NCBI RefSeq assembly: GCF_900445235.1
Contig: NZ_UFSM01000001.1
Span: forward strand, 3,549,501 to 3,613,500
Direction of reading: 5' to 3'
Length of the DNA: 64,000 bases
DNA from: Aminobacter aminovorans
Lineage (GTDB): Bacteria > Pseudomonadota > Alphaproteobacteria > Rhizobiales > Rhizobiaceae
Every line of letters begins with the position of its first letter. Positions within the stretch are counted from its first letter, which is position 1. A program made the position numbers and the translations under genes. Of the stretch, positions 33,926-42,102 are shown piece by piece. Under the pieces are notes generated by a model. That model was not told the DNA's origin and searched no databases. It worked only from the letters and a program-made list of their open reading frames with translations.

Positions 33926-36900
33926 AAATTGACTGCAAGCTTGGCGTCGATGCCGTGGTCGGAGGCACCATTGCTCAGCTGGCCGGTGTAGCTGATGCCG
34001 AGTTTTGCCTTCGGCGCGATGGCAAAGTCGATGCCGGCGCCCAGAACCGCCGCATTCCTGGCGATCGGCGTGCCCGCCACCTCGAAACCCTCGGAGCCAG
34101 CGAAGGCAACCGACGAGACCGGCGTGACGTCGCCGAAGGCGTGGCGCCAGCCGATCGTGCCGCGCACAGTGGCATTGACTGCGCCGAGCGCGACATCTGT
34201 CGAGCCGCGAACGCCTAGTGTCGTGAAGGTGACGTCGTTACGCGCGGCCTGGCTCGACAGCGCTGCCGCCCCGCCCATCTCGGTGAAGGCGTCGGTGCGC
34301 AGGTTGACGTAGGACAGGCTGGAGAAGCCTTCGATGGCCAAGCGACCTGCATCGACCTTGTAGCTCGCCTCACCGAACAGTTGTGCCGTGCCGCCGTCAT
34401 ACTTCGCGGTCAGAGCATCAGAGAAGCCGGTAAACGCAACCGAGCGTGCGGTGTCGAAACGGTGCCAGCTGTAGGTCGCACCGGCCGTCAGCCCGAAAGC
34501 GCCAAGCCGCGTACCGGCATTGATGCCGAGATGGTAGTTGTCACTGCGGCCACTGGACGAGCCGTCCGCCACGTCGAAGGACGACCGGCTGTAGCCGGCA
34601 AGCACACCGACGCGCCAGCTGTCGCCGACCATCGCGTCGGCGCCGCCGACAATGCCGCCGCTGCTGCGCTCGAAGCCCATCGCGTTGCCGTCGCCGTCGG
34701 CGCTCCCCCATGAACCGAAGGCGCGGCTCCACAGAGCGAAGCGATCGGTATCGGCAGCCGCGATCTCGAGCCCGCCATCGCCATAAGCCATCACGGGCAT
34801 GGCGGCAGCAGGCGCATCGCCGAACGCCTGGTCGATACGGCTGGTGGCGGCATCGAGCAAGATACCGCCGTCCTGCATCATCACCCCTTGTGCCGATGCG
34901 TGCACCTCACCCGAGAGCTGGCCAAACGCCAGCTGTGCGCCTGCCTCGTCGAGATTAACGACGGCAGTATAAGCCGCATTGTCGAAACCGGTGCTTTCGA
35001 GCGCCGCGGCGGCCGCCTTCTGGTTCGGCGTCGTGCCGACATCGGCAAATGTGATGTCATTGCGGTTGAGCGTCAGCGTCACATCGTTGGCGCCATAGGC
35101 CAGCGACGGATCGAGGAAGGCAAGGTTAGAACTGACATAGGCAAACGTGCCGGTCACGCCACCATCGGCAGTGACGATCTTGTAGAGCGTCTGCGGCGCA
35201 TAGGCATTGCCGCTCGCCAGGGTCAGCACCGATCCACCCTTAAGGTTCGCCTTGCCCGTGGCAGCAACCCTGTCGCTTTCACCCTTGTCGTTGGCCTCGA
35301 CCTCGAATTTCGATCCCGCCTCGAAGGTAAGGTCGCCTGCGACATTGATGGTGCCGATCGAATTGCCGGGCGAAAGCGTGCCGCCGGAGGCAACCACGGT
35401 GTTGCCGAGCGTACCGATGCCACCCAGCATGCCGCCGGCACCAATGGTTACCAGCTTCGACGAAGCGATCGAGCCCTGCACCGAAAGCGCACCCGCCTTG
35501 ACGATGGTCTCGCCGGTGTAGCTGTGGGTGCCGTCGAGCAGCAGCGTGCCGAGGCCGAGCTTGGTCAGGTTGCCTGTGCCCGAAATCGCCTTGTTGATGC
35601 CAACCACGTTGCTTGCGTCGGCAATGTCAAGCGAGCCGCCGCCCACCTCCAGCACGACGCTGCGGCCGAGCACATGCATGTCGGTGCCGGCAACCCTCAA
35701 GCTGCCGCCATCAAGCCTGAGCTTCGCCTGTTCGCCGCCGAGCGCCGCATCCTCCTCGACGATGACAGTGCCGCCATCGGCGACCCTCGTTTCGCCGATG
35801 AAGCTGTGGTCATCGATGCAATAGTCGCGGATCGCCTGCTGAAAGCGTGCATCGGTGCTCTTGCAGTCGAGCAGCGTCTTTTTCTCGGCGTCCGTCAGAC
35901 CGGCCAGGATCGGCATGCCGTTGTCGTCGGAGATCTGGCCGAGATAGACGTCGTTGCGCATGTTATTGCGCGACAGGAAGAACTCCTTGCCTTTCTCGCC
36001 GAAGGTCGAGGCATCCTTGCCCCACTCAAGTCGCGTCCTGGCCGTGCCATTGTCATCATAGGTCTCGAGCTGCGGCCCGACCCAACGCAGCGTATGCGCC
36101 ACCGGCTCGTGGTCGGACATCGGCGTCTTGGAACCATCAGGATTGGTCACGTAGCTGACGTCGGTGATGACGCCGAGATAGGGATCGGCCGGATCGTCAT
36201 TGATCGCCCACCATTTGCCAAAGGGGCGCGACGCGAGGAAATGGTCGATCTTGACCCGATGCCAGCTGCCCCAGGTGTTGGTCGCGTCCTCACCATGCGA
36301 AGGCCAGGTCACAGAGCCGTCATTCAGCCCATGCGGCGTGAACTGCTCGCGTTCGCCCGGTAGCTGCAGCAGCTGGTATTGCTTTTTCAGGATATTCATC
36401 GTCTGCGGCAGGTTGCCGGCCACAGGATACATCTCGTCGGCGAACAGGCCGGACGGCACCGTCGCCGCGTCGATCTGCGATCCGGGCTTGCCCTTCCACT
36501 GGGCGATGAAGGCGTCGAGCTGGGTCTGATCCTTGGCGTATTGCTTGAGCAGATTGAGATAAAACGCGTTGGTCGGGTTCTTGGTGTAGATCTTGAGCAG
36601 CCGCTCCTGCTGGCTGATCGAGTGCAGGCCGCGCTCGGAGACGTCGCCTGCGTTGAAATCGCCGGTCAGGATCACCGGCCCGGTCTGCGACATCGCCCAG
36701 TTGTTCAAGGCCTTGGCCTGGCTGATGCGGTTGGTCGGCTCGTCATAATAGTTGAGATGGGTGGTGCCGACGATCGTCTGCGGCCGCTTCGCCGTGCCGT
36801 CAACCTTGGTGTAGGTCGCAACCGCACCCGAGGTGAAGGCGCCGAACGTACCCGGCAGGCGCGAGAAGACGCCGACGTCGCTGTCCTGGCGTGTGCCGTA

Positions 36901-37221
36901 GGTGCCGAGACCGGCAGCCTGCATCAGGCCGGGCAGATCGCGGGCATAGGTACTGTTGGCGCGGAATTCCTGGAAGGTCAGGACGTCGTAATTGCCCTTG
37001 ATGAAGAAGTCGGCTGCGACCGCGGGGTTGGGCTTGAAGCGGTCGAGCCAGGTGTTCAGCGTGAGTATCCTGATCGAATCCTCCGCCGCCTGCGCTGCCA
37101 TCGCTGACATCGCCAAGGTCGTGCCGCACAAAAGTGCGGCGGCTAGCGCGTGCAAGCGCCTCTGGTGCTGGCCGTGGGTGGCGGCCGGCAGCTCCGTCAC
37201 GCCGTTGTGGATCGTCGTCAT
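33922..37221 (-). CDS. Autotransporter with an endonuclease/exonuclease/phosphatase passenger
   Basis: A 1099-residue secreted protein. A signal peptide (to about 46, ending AMAAQA) precedes an EEP domain (about 47-385) with all main blocks: LTLNTWLDRF (Asn), LTFQEF (Glu), LTGDFNAGD (Asp-x-Asn), HRVKIDHFLAS and MSDHEP (Asp-His). Then comes a beta-helical stalk with autotransporter repeats (GTGNLTKLGLGTLLLDG, about 545-580, and GTLSPGNSIGTINV). A 12-strand autotransporter barrel (about 840-1099) ends in Phe (AVNF). It should display or release a nuclease or phosphodiesterase/sphingomyelinase-like enzyme at the cell surface. The 3' end overlaps the NlpC-like gene by four bases. Confidence 0.92.
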   Translation of the reverse strand: MTTIHNGVTELPAATHGQHQRRLHALAAALLCGTTLAMSAMAAQAAEDSIRILTLNTWLDRFKPNPAVAADFFIKGNYDVLTFQEFRANSTYARDLPGLMQAAGLGTYGTRQDSDVGVFSRLPGTFGAFTSGAVATYTKVDGTAKRPQTIVGTTHLNYYDEPTNRISQAKALNNWAMSQTGPVILTGDFNAGDVSERGLHSISQQERLLKIYTKNPTNAFYLNLLKQYAKDQTQLDAFIAQWKGKPGSQIDAATVPSGLFADEMYPVAGNLPQTMNILKKQYQLLQLPGEREQFTPHGLNDGSVTWPSHGEDATNTWGSWHRVKIDHFLASRPFGKWWAINDDPADPYLGVITDVSYVTNPDGSKTPMSDHEPVAHTLRWVGPQLETYDDNGTARTRLEWGKDASTFGEKGKEFFLSRNNMRNDVYLGQISDDNGMPILAGLTDAEKKTLLDCKSTDARFQQAIRDYCIDDHSFIGETRVADGGTVIVEEDAALGGEQAKLRLDGGSLRVAGTDMHVLGRSVVLEVGGGSLDIADASNVVGINKAISGTGNLTKLGLGTLLLDGTHSYTGETIVKAGALSVQGSIASSKLVTIGAGGMLGGIGTLGNTVVASGGTLSPGNSIGTINVAGDLTFEAGSKFEVEANDKGESDRVAATGKANLKGGSVLTLASGNAYAPQTLYKIVTADGGVTGTFAYVSSNLAFLDPSLAYGANDVTLTLNRNDITFADVGTTPNQKAAAAALESTGFDNAAYTAVVNLDEAGAQLAFGQLSGEVHASAQGVMMQDGGILLDAATSRIDQAFGDAPAAAMPVMAYGDGGLEIAAADTDRFALWSRAFGSWGSADGDGNAMGFERSSGGIVGGADAMVGDSWRVGVLAGYSRSSFDVADGSSSGRSDNYHLGINAGTRLGAFGLTAGATYSWHRFDTARSVAFTGFSDALTAKYDGGTAQLFGEASYKVDAGRLAIEGFSSLSYVNLRTDAFTEMGGAAALSSQAARNDVTFTTLGVRGSTDVALGAVNATVRGTIGWRHAFGDVTPVSSVAFAGSEGFEVAGTPIARNAAVLGAGIDFAIAPKAKLGISYTGQLSNGASDHGIDAKLAVNF

Positions 37222-37298
37222 CGCGTTACTCCGTTTTTGCGATGCGACCGCGCATTGTCACAAATCCGCCAGGGCCAGCGTGCGAATGACATGTTGCG

Positions 37299-37347
37299 GT
37301 CACTTAAAAAGTACGAAAACGGACATTAATGATGATAGATGTCACTT
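37299..37347. promoter_or_regulatory. Spaced direct repeat between the autotransporter and DeoR genes
   Basis: GTCACTT occurs at 37299-37305 and 37341-37347, 42 bases apart (four helical turns), in an AT-rich divergent promoter region. DeoR-family repressors often bind spaced direct repeats, so this may be an operator for the adjacent regulator acting on both genes. Inference only. Confidence 0.35.
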
Positions 37348-37462
37348 TTACAACATTTTTGGATTTGGACACGATTGCTGAAATGAACCGCGCTGCGACT
37401 GGCATGGCGGATGAAACCGCCCGACTATTTTGCTAGCTAGGATCGTGGAGAGCGGATCGCAG

Positions 37463-38254
37463 ATGCCCCAAACCGACGGACCTGGCATGGACACGGACAA
37501 CAAGAAATCGGCCCGTCAGGCGCAGCTGCTCGGCTATCTCGAGAAGAACCACTATGTCTCGATCGAAGAGATCACCACGCTCTACGGTGTGACGACGCAG
37601 ACCGCGCGTCGCGACATCATGGCGCTCGAACAGGGCGGCAAGGTGCGGCGCCTGCATGGCGGGGCGACGATTTCAGCACCGGTCGATCCCGCGGTGCTGC
37701 GCCAGCGCCGTGTCGAAAACGCCGCCGCCAAGGAGCGCATCGGCAGCCTGACCGCCGAACTGGTGCCCGATGGCGCCGCCGTTTTCATCGACACCGGCAC
37801 GACTTGCGAGGCGGTGGCGCGTGCGCTGGTAAAACGCCGCGACCTGCGCGTCGTCACCTATTCGCTGCGTGTCGCAACGACGCTCAGCGAAAGCACCAAT
37901 TTCGCTATCGCCGTGCCCGGCGGCTTCGTGCGCCAGGTCGACGGCGGGGTCTTTCGCGAGGAAACGTCGGAGTACATCAGGCGCTTCAAGTTCGATGTCG
38001 CCATCATCTCGGTCAGCGGCGTCGACCTTGACGGCGACATCGGCGACGACGATCATGCCGAAGTCGCTGCCGTCTCCGCCGCCATGGGCCAGTCCGCGCG
38101 CACCATCATGGCCGTCGACAGCTCGAAATTCGGCCGCCGTGCCCTGGTGCGCCTCGGCTCGCTCCATGACATCCAAACGCTCGTCACCGACATGCTGCCG
38201 GACGAGCGTCTGCTCTCCCGGTTGCGCGCCAGCGGTGTCGAGATTTGCGTCTAG
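37463..38254 (+). CDS. DeoR-family transcriptional regulator
   Basis: A 263-residue DeoR/GlpR regulator. The N-terminal winged helix (about 12-70, YLEKNHYVSIEEITTLYGVTTQTARRDIMALEQGGKVRRLHGGA) is complete. The C-terminal sugar-phosphate isomerase-like domain has FIDTGTTCEAVARAL, VVTYSLRVATTLS and ending MAVDSSKFGRRALVRL. It normally represses sugar-use genes until a sugar phosphate binds. Start is uncertain: ATG 37463 or 37487, or TTG 37430. Divergent from the autotransporter. Confidence 0.9.
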   Translation: MPQTDGPGMDTDNKKSARQAQLLGYLEKNHYVSIEEITTLYGVTTQTARRDIMALEQGGKVRRLHGGATISAPVDPAVLRQRRVENAAAKERIGSLTAELVPDGAAVFIDTGTTCEAVARALVKRRDLRVVTYSLRVATTLSESTNFAIAVPGGFVRQVDGGVFREETSEYIRRFKFDVAIISVSGVDLDGDIGDDDHAEVAAVSAAMGQSARTIMAVDSSKFGRRALVRLGSLHDIQTLVTDMLPDERLLSRLRASGVEICV

Positions 38255-38270
38255 ATCACGCGCAACCAGG

Positions 38271-38669
38271 CTAAGCCGGGGCGGCCTCGGCAAACTGCTG
38301 CAGGCCGTCATCGAGCTTGAGCCAAGGCTGCTTCGACGACACCCAGATATGCATTGTCGGCTGAAACAGGGCGGGCTCGTCGAGCGAGCCTGACGTCACG
38401 GCCAGCACGCCGGCAGACTCGCGCCCCGACAGCACGGTGGTGCCGCATTCGGCGCAGAAGCCGCGCTTCACCCCTGGCGACGAAAATGCCGTCTTCACCG
38501 GCCCGCTCATCGCCACCTGCTCGGCACGGAACATCAGCCGCGCATTGAACGCCGCACCCACCGCCTTCTGGCATCTGCGGCAATGGCAGATGCGTTCATT
38601 CAGCGGCTCGGCGTCGACGACGTAACGCACGGCCCCGCACAGGCAGCCGCCTTCATATCGTTGCACCAT
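38271..38669 (-). CDS. GFA-domain (CENP-V-like) zinc protein
   Basis: A 132-residue GFA/CENP-V protein. Zinc ligands are complete: GGCLCGAVRY, CHCRRCQKAVG and GFCAECGTTV. The C-terminal region has FQPTMHIWVSSKQPWLKLDDGLQQF, as in the family. Some members bind glutathione or S-hydroxymethylglutathione; for most the reaction is unknown. ATG at 38669 chosen as the first before the conserved start (MVQRYEGGCLCG). Confidence 0.9.
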   Translation of the reverse strand: MVQRYEGGCLCGAVRYVVDAEPLNERICHCRRCQKAVGAAFNARLMFRAEQVAMSGPVKTAFSSPGVKRGFCAECGTTVLSGRESAGVLAVTSGSLDEPALFQPTMHIWVSSKQPWLKLDDGLQQFAEAAPA

Positions 38670-38852
38670 GGCAAAGCCCCTCACCCGAGATACCGCTGTC
38701 AATGGCATCAGGCATAAGGCGCGGCACTATCGATTGTCGATGAAAAAAGATGGGGTGACTGCCTCAGCCGGCAGTCACATCGCAGATTGCGGCGTCACGC
38801 GCAAAGCGACGTGCACGACGCATTGGCCGTGCGAAAAGCCAGACGGCTCTGC

Positions 38853-39022
38853 CTACGGGCGCTTGCCCTCGAAGATACGCTTTCCCAGACCTGGGCGCCC
38901 GAAGTCGCATGGCGCGCCAGAAGGCGGATGTCGTCGGGGCAATAGCCATCGCTCTCCATGACCTTCAGGATGATCGGATCCTGCAGCAGGTCTTCCAGTG
39001 TCAGTTCATGCTGGTCGTCCAT
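38853..39022 (-). pseudogene. Small conserved-looking gene with a likely one-base deletion
   Basis: ATG 39022 has a strong GGAGG site and encodes DDQHELTLEDLLQDPIILKV and ESDGYCPDDIRLLARH. After that the frame turns Ser/Arg-rich and runs to 38795. A neighbouring frame instead reads DFGRPGLGKRIFEGKRP and stops at 38853. Adding one base near 38910 would join the two into a 56-residue acidic-then-basic protein. Family not recognised. Either a small pseudogene or a base-call error. Confidence 0.5.
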
Positions 39023-39271
39023 AGTCGCCTCCATCCGTGACCATTTCGACATCGCTCAACATAGCCCCGAACCATGACCGCCGAATGGCGGATCAGTGAC
39101 ACGAAGCAGGTATTTTCCCGAACGGCGAAAAAACTTCTCGCTGTCGACCGAACCACCCGCAGGTCATTCGGTACGCCGCTCCCGCGCAACGGCTCAAGCG
39201 GCAATAGGCCTTGTCATCCAATGGCTTGCGTCAAAGGCGCGCGCCCCGCCCCTTCACGCCGTCTCAGCTTT

Positions 39272-39736
39272 TCACCAGCTTATGCGGGCCTGCGGCATGC
39301 CATACATCAGCCGCGAAAACTCGTCGCCGGTGACATGCACGAGGGTGCGGTGATCACCGCCCTCGAAATAGACGTCGCTGCCGCGGCGCAGTTGCTCGTC
39401 GACCACGCACGCCACCCTGTAGGGCACGCCGAGGATCGGCACCGCACCTTCGTCGCAATCGGGAAACAGCGAGCTTGCCTCGTCTTCGGTGGCGAGCCGC
39501 ACCTTGTCACCGATGATCTCGCGCATCCGGGCCAGATCGACATGGCGGGTCGCCGGCAGCACGGCCAGCACGTAGCCGTCCTCCCATTTCAGCACCACGC
39601 CTTTGGCCAGCGCGCTGCCTGGCACGTGGCTCGCCTGCGCCGTCATCATCGAGCAGCCGGTGCGTGCATGTTTGGCGGCATCGTAGCGTATGTGGTTGTC
39701 TTCCAGATATTCCTGCATCGTCAATGAGATAGCCAT
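39272..39736 (-). CDS. YbaK/EbsC-type aminoacyl-tRNA deacylase-like protein
   Basis: A 154-residue protein of the YbaK/ProXp superfamily, which hydrolyses mischarged aminoacyl-tRNAs. It starts with YLEDNHIRYDAAKHART, then GSALAKGVVLKWEDGYVLAVLPATRHVDL (with the conserved Lys) and VPILGVPYRVACVVDEQL near the end. It belongs to the short free-standing group. ATG 39736 follows AAAGGAAG. Amino acid specificity unknown. Confidence 0.82.
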   Translation of the reverse strand: MAISLTMQEYLEDNHIRYDAAKHARTGCSMMTAQASHVPGSALAKGVVLKWEDGYVLAVLPATRHVDLARMREIIGDKVRLATEDEASSLFPDCDEGAVPILGVPYRVACVVDEQLRRGSDVYFEGGDHRTLVHVTGDEFSRLMYGMPQARISW

Positions 39737-39936
39737 GACCACTTCCTTTCGTGGCATCATCGCGTCACTGCGGCCTGCATATAAAAAGCGGCATCGAGTG
39801 CCGCGCGGCAAATCGGGCCGCATCATCGCCAGCTCATTTTCGATCAGTTTGCTGGCCGCATCTCCGACGCCCTGCAAGGGGCATTCTCAGCGTGTCTGGA
39901 CGATACCATCCGAAGCTATGGTCCGGCAAGGAAATT

Positions 39937-39972
39937 GGCCGGGCGCAGCCGAATTCCGGCAGGCGCCCGGCC
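39937..39972 (-). terminator. Terminator of the exported hydrolase gene
   Basis: GGCCGGGCGC (39937-39946) and GCGCCCGGCC (39963-39972) form a perfect 10-bp stem seven bases after the minus-strand stop at 39979. On the minus strand AATTTCC follows. Confidence 0.65.
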
Positions 39973-39978
39973 ATGAGC

Positions 39979-40911
39979 CTATTGCGATTCCTTGACCTGC
40001 TCGTCCCAGGTCTTGACCTTGGTCTCGCCATTGAGAAAAGGCAGCACCGTCGTTGCCAGTTCAGGTGCGAAAAACACGTCATAGTGGGTGCGGTTGGGGA
40101 TGATCGCCAGCCGGTTCCCAGACATGTTCTCGCGCATCCAGCCGGCATCCTTCAGTCCGCCGCCGAGCAGTTGGTAGAACTTCACGATGTGCTCGGGCCG
40201 GTACATGTCGCTGTCGCCATAGACCAGCATGACCGGCATCTTCAGCGTCTTGACGTCTTCGGCCCAGTCATAGGGCTGGCGCATGAACTCGCCCATCCGG
40301 TCGAGCAGTTTCGGGAAATCCTCGACCTTGGGCGCCACCGCCGCATAGGTCTGGTACATCGGCGTCTGCTTCATCATTTCGGCCATGCCGGCGCCCACCT
40401 GCGCCTGCATCGGCAACATTTCGGGATAGAAGCCATCCTGGGCATAGGCCGCCGAGACCAGTACCAGCCTGCGCACCGCCTCGGGATGCTGCACGGCCAT
40501 TCGGAAGGCGACGCCCGAGCCAAAAGAATAGCCGAGCGCGTCGACCTTGTCGTAGCCGAGCTTCTTGACCAGCCCGGCCATGTCGTCGCCCATGTCGATC
40601 ATGCTCATCTTGCGATCGGTCAGCGCAGTGCGGCCATGTCCGTAGAGATCGACCGCAATCACCTGCCGGTTCTTCGACAATGCCGGCAGCACCGGCCCGA
40701 ACATGTCGATCGAGCCCAACCCGCCATGCAGCAGAAGCAACGGCTCGCCCTCGCCGCTGATCTCATAGTAATAGTTCACGCCGTTGATCTCGGCATGCCC
40801 GGCCTTGACGCTAGCATCGGTGGTTTTGGTCGTCTCGGCCATCGCCGCACCTCCCGTCACAACTGCAAATGCCGCCGCCGCCAGCATGGTGATGAAACTG
40901 CGCTTGTTCAT
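39979..40911 (-). CDS. Exported alpha/beta hydrolase
   Basis: A 310-residue hydrolase with a Sec signal peptide (MNKRSFITMLAAAAFAVV, cleavage after AAMA). Motifs: LLLLHGGLGSID (oxyanion), VDLYGHGRT, GYSFGSGVAFR (Ser nucleophile), VYGDSDMYRPEH (acid) and IPNRTHYDVF (His). It has a long cap rich in methionine (MLPMQAQVGAGMAEMMKQTPM). It is similar in design to the hydrolase at 6037-6888. Periplasmic esterase-like role; substrate unknown. Confidence 0.86.
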   Translation of the reverse strand: MNKRSFITMLAAAAFAVVTGGAAMAETTKTTDASVKAGHAEINGVNYYYEISGEGEPLLLLHGGLGSIDMFGPVLPALSKNRQVIAVDLYGHGRTALTDRKMSMIDMGDDMAGLVKKLGYDKVDALGYSFGSGVAFRMAVQHPEAVRRLVLVSAAYAQDGFYPEMLPMQAQVGAGMAEMMKQTPMYQTYAAVAPKVEDFPKLLDRMGEFMRQPYDWAEDVKTLKMPVMLVYGDSDMYRPEHIVKFYQLLGGGLKDAGWMRENMSGNRLAIIPNRTHYDVFFAPELATTVLPFLNGETKVKTWDEQVKESQ

Positions 40912-41037
40912 GTCCTCGTCCTCTCTGCCAGAGCCTCGTCGCTCCTGCCTCTAGGACGAGCGAGGCGACCGCATGCCGACATGGTGGGAGAAATTTTCCA
41001 TGGGAGGATGAATTTTTGCAGTGACTTGCCACGCCGC

Positions 41038-41081
41038 GATCCTTCCCACCCCCTCTGCCGGCCAGAGGGGTGCGAAGGATC
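41038..41081. repeat. Long intergenic palindrome
   Basis: GATCCTTC (41038-41045) pairs with GAAGGATC (41074-41081). Inside, ACCCC-TCTG pairs with CAGA-GGGGT around CCGGC. The 44-base palindrome has no T-run and lies between two minus-strand genes that already have a separate terminator. It looks like a REP-type element. Confidence 0.6.
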
Positions 41082-41153
41082 AGTACTCCGAAGATTGGCT
41101 TCGTGGGGCAACGTCAGACCATCCTCACGAGGCCGCCGCCGTCCCCCAGGAAT

Positions 41154-41184
41154 CGAAAAGGCCAGGTCCGCCGACCTGGCCTTT
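41154..41184 (-). terminator. Rho-independent terminator of the AHSA1 gene
   Basis: AAAGGCCAGGTC (41157-41168) pairs perfectly with GACCTGGCCTTT (41173-41184) around CGCC. On the minus strand TTTTCG ends the stem. It is 19 bases past the stop at 41203. Confidence 0.85.
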
Positions 41185-41202
41185 CGCAATCAGGCAAGAT
41201 CC

Positions 41203-41670
41203 TCAGAGCGTCTTGGCGAGCGCCTCGAGCTGATCCGCGCACTGACCCCAGCCTTCGTGGAAACCCATCTTTTCGTGCGCTTCGCGGTCCTCGACGCTCC
41301 AGTGACGGGCGGTGGCGGTGTAACGGGTCTTGCCGCCGCCAATGTCCTCGAAAGTCACGGTCGCCGCCATGAACGGTTTTTCGGACGGCATCCAGGCTTC
41401 GCTGAAGGCGTCGGTGAAGACCAGCCTTTCGTTCGGCACGACCTCGAGATAGACGCCGGAGCTTGGATAATCGACGCCCTCGGGGCTGCGCATGGTGATG
41501 GCGCTGGTGCCGCCGGCGCGCACGTCGAGCTTGGCGCTGGCCGTCGTCCAGGGCAGCGGCGCGAACCATTTCGGGAGCAGCTCGGCGTCGGTCCAGCAGC
41601 GATAGAGCTTCTCGCGCGGCGCGTCGATGATGCGGGTCAGAACCAGTTCGCGGTCATTGGAAGAGGTCAT
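41203..41670 (-). CDS. SRPBCC/AHSA1-domain protein
   Basis: A 155-residue protein of the START-like AHSA1 (SRPBCC) group. The start RELVLTRIIDAPREKLYRCWTDAELLPKWFAP and the end HEKMGFHEGWGQCADQLEALAKTL, with FEDIGGGKTRYTATARH between, match the family, which forms a deep hydrophobic cavity for lipids or other ligands. The function is not known. ATG 41670 follows GAGGAGACTG. The long open frame continuing upstream to 42072 is a shadow of the ParB-like gene. Confidence 0.85.
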   Translation of the reverse strand: MTSSNDRELVLTRIIDAPREKLYRCWTDAELLPKWFAPLPWTTASAKLDVRAGGTSAITMRSPEGVDYPSSGVYLEVVPNERLVFTDAFSEAWMPSEKPFMAATVTFEDIGGGKTRYTATARHWSVEDREAHEKMGFHEGWGQCADQLEALAKTL

Positions 41671-41753
41671 TGCAGTCTCCTCGTTGAAATCAGCTTTCGG
41701 ACCTAGGACGAGCCAGCCGCGCTCGATCCGACAGCCCGCCGGAAAAAATCTGG

Positions 41754-42002
41754 CTAATGTTTCCGCGCCTGCACGAGATAGGAATCGATGCTGGTCTCGC
41801 CGAGCCAGCGCGCCGCCTCGAGCCGATGCAGCCCCTCGACCAGCACGTAGCGCTTGCCGTCGTGCCGCACCTGGATCGGCGTCTTCATGCCGTTCTCGAC
41901 GATGTCCTCGGCGAGGTGCCGCACCGTTTCGGGATGCAGCGTCTTCTTGCGCGCCGCGGGCACGTAGATGTCGTCGAGCGGTATCTTCTGGACTCTGAGC
42001 AT
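41754..42002 (-). CDS. Stand-alone ParB/sulfiredoxin-like N-terminal domain protein
   Basis: An 82-residue protein that is only the ParB/Srx nucleotide-binding fold: LRVQKIPLDDIYVP, then TVRHLAEDIVENGMKTPIQVRHDGKRYVLVEGLHRLEAARWLGE. The GLHRLEAA element replaces the usual G-x-R-R (GERR/GHRR) motif of ParB. No DNA-binding domain follows. It may be a small CTPase/ATPase or a nuclease-like regulator. ATG at 42002; GGAGG lies six bases upstream. Family call good, role unknown. Confidence 0.75.
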   Translation of the reverse strand: MLRVQKIPLDDIYVPAARKKTLHPETVRHLAEDIVENGMKTPIQVRHDGKRYVLVEGLHRLEAARWLGETSIDSYLVQARKH

Positions 42003-42102
42003 GGGGCCTCCCGGCGGTACGATGCAGCGTCTCACAGATAGGACGTCTCGCTGCATCGGCCAAGCGGGGCACTGGCCGGTTAGTCTCGGGCTGAAGTTGG
42101 GG

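Noticed and set aside
37261..37330. Pho box ahead of the EEP autotransporter
   Set aside because: TGTCAT- and GTGAC-like pieces exist but do not form two 7-base repeats at the required 11-base period.
41671..42072. Long N-terminal extension of the AHSA1 gene
   Set aside because: The extension is low-complexity Arg/Ala, overlaps the ParB-like gene in another frame, and the ATG at 41670 has a clear ribosome site.
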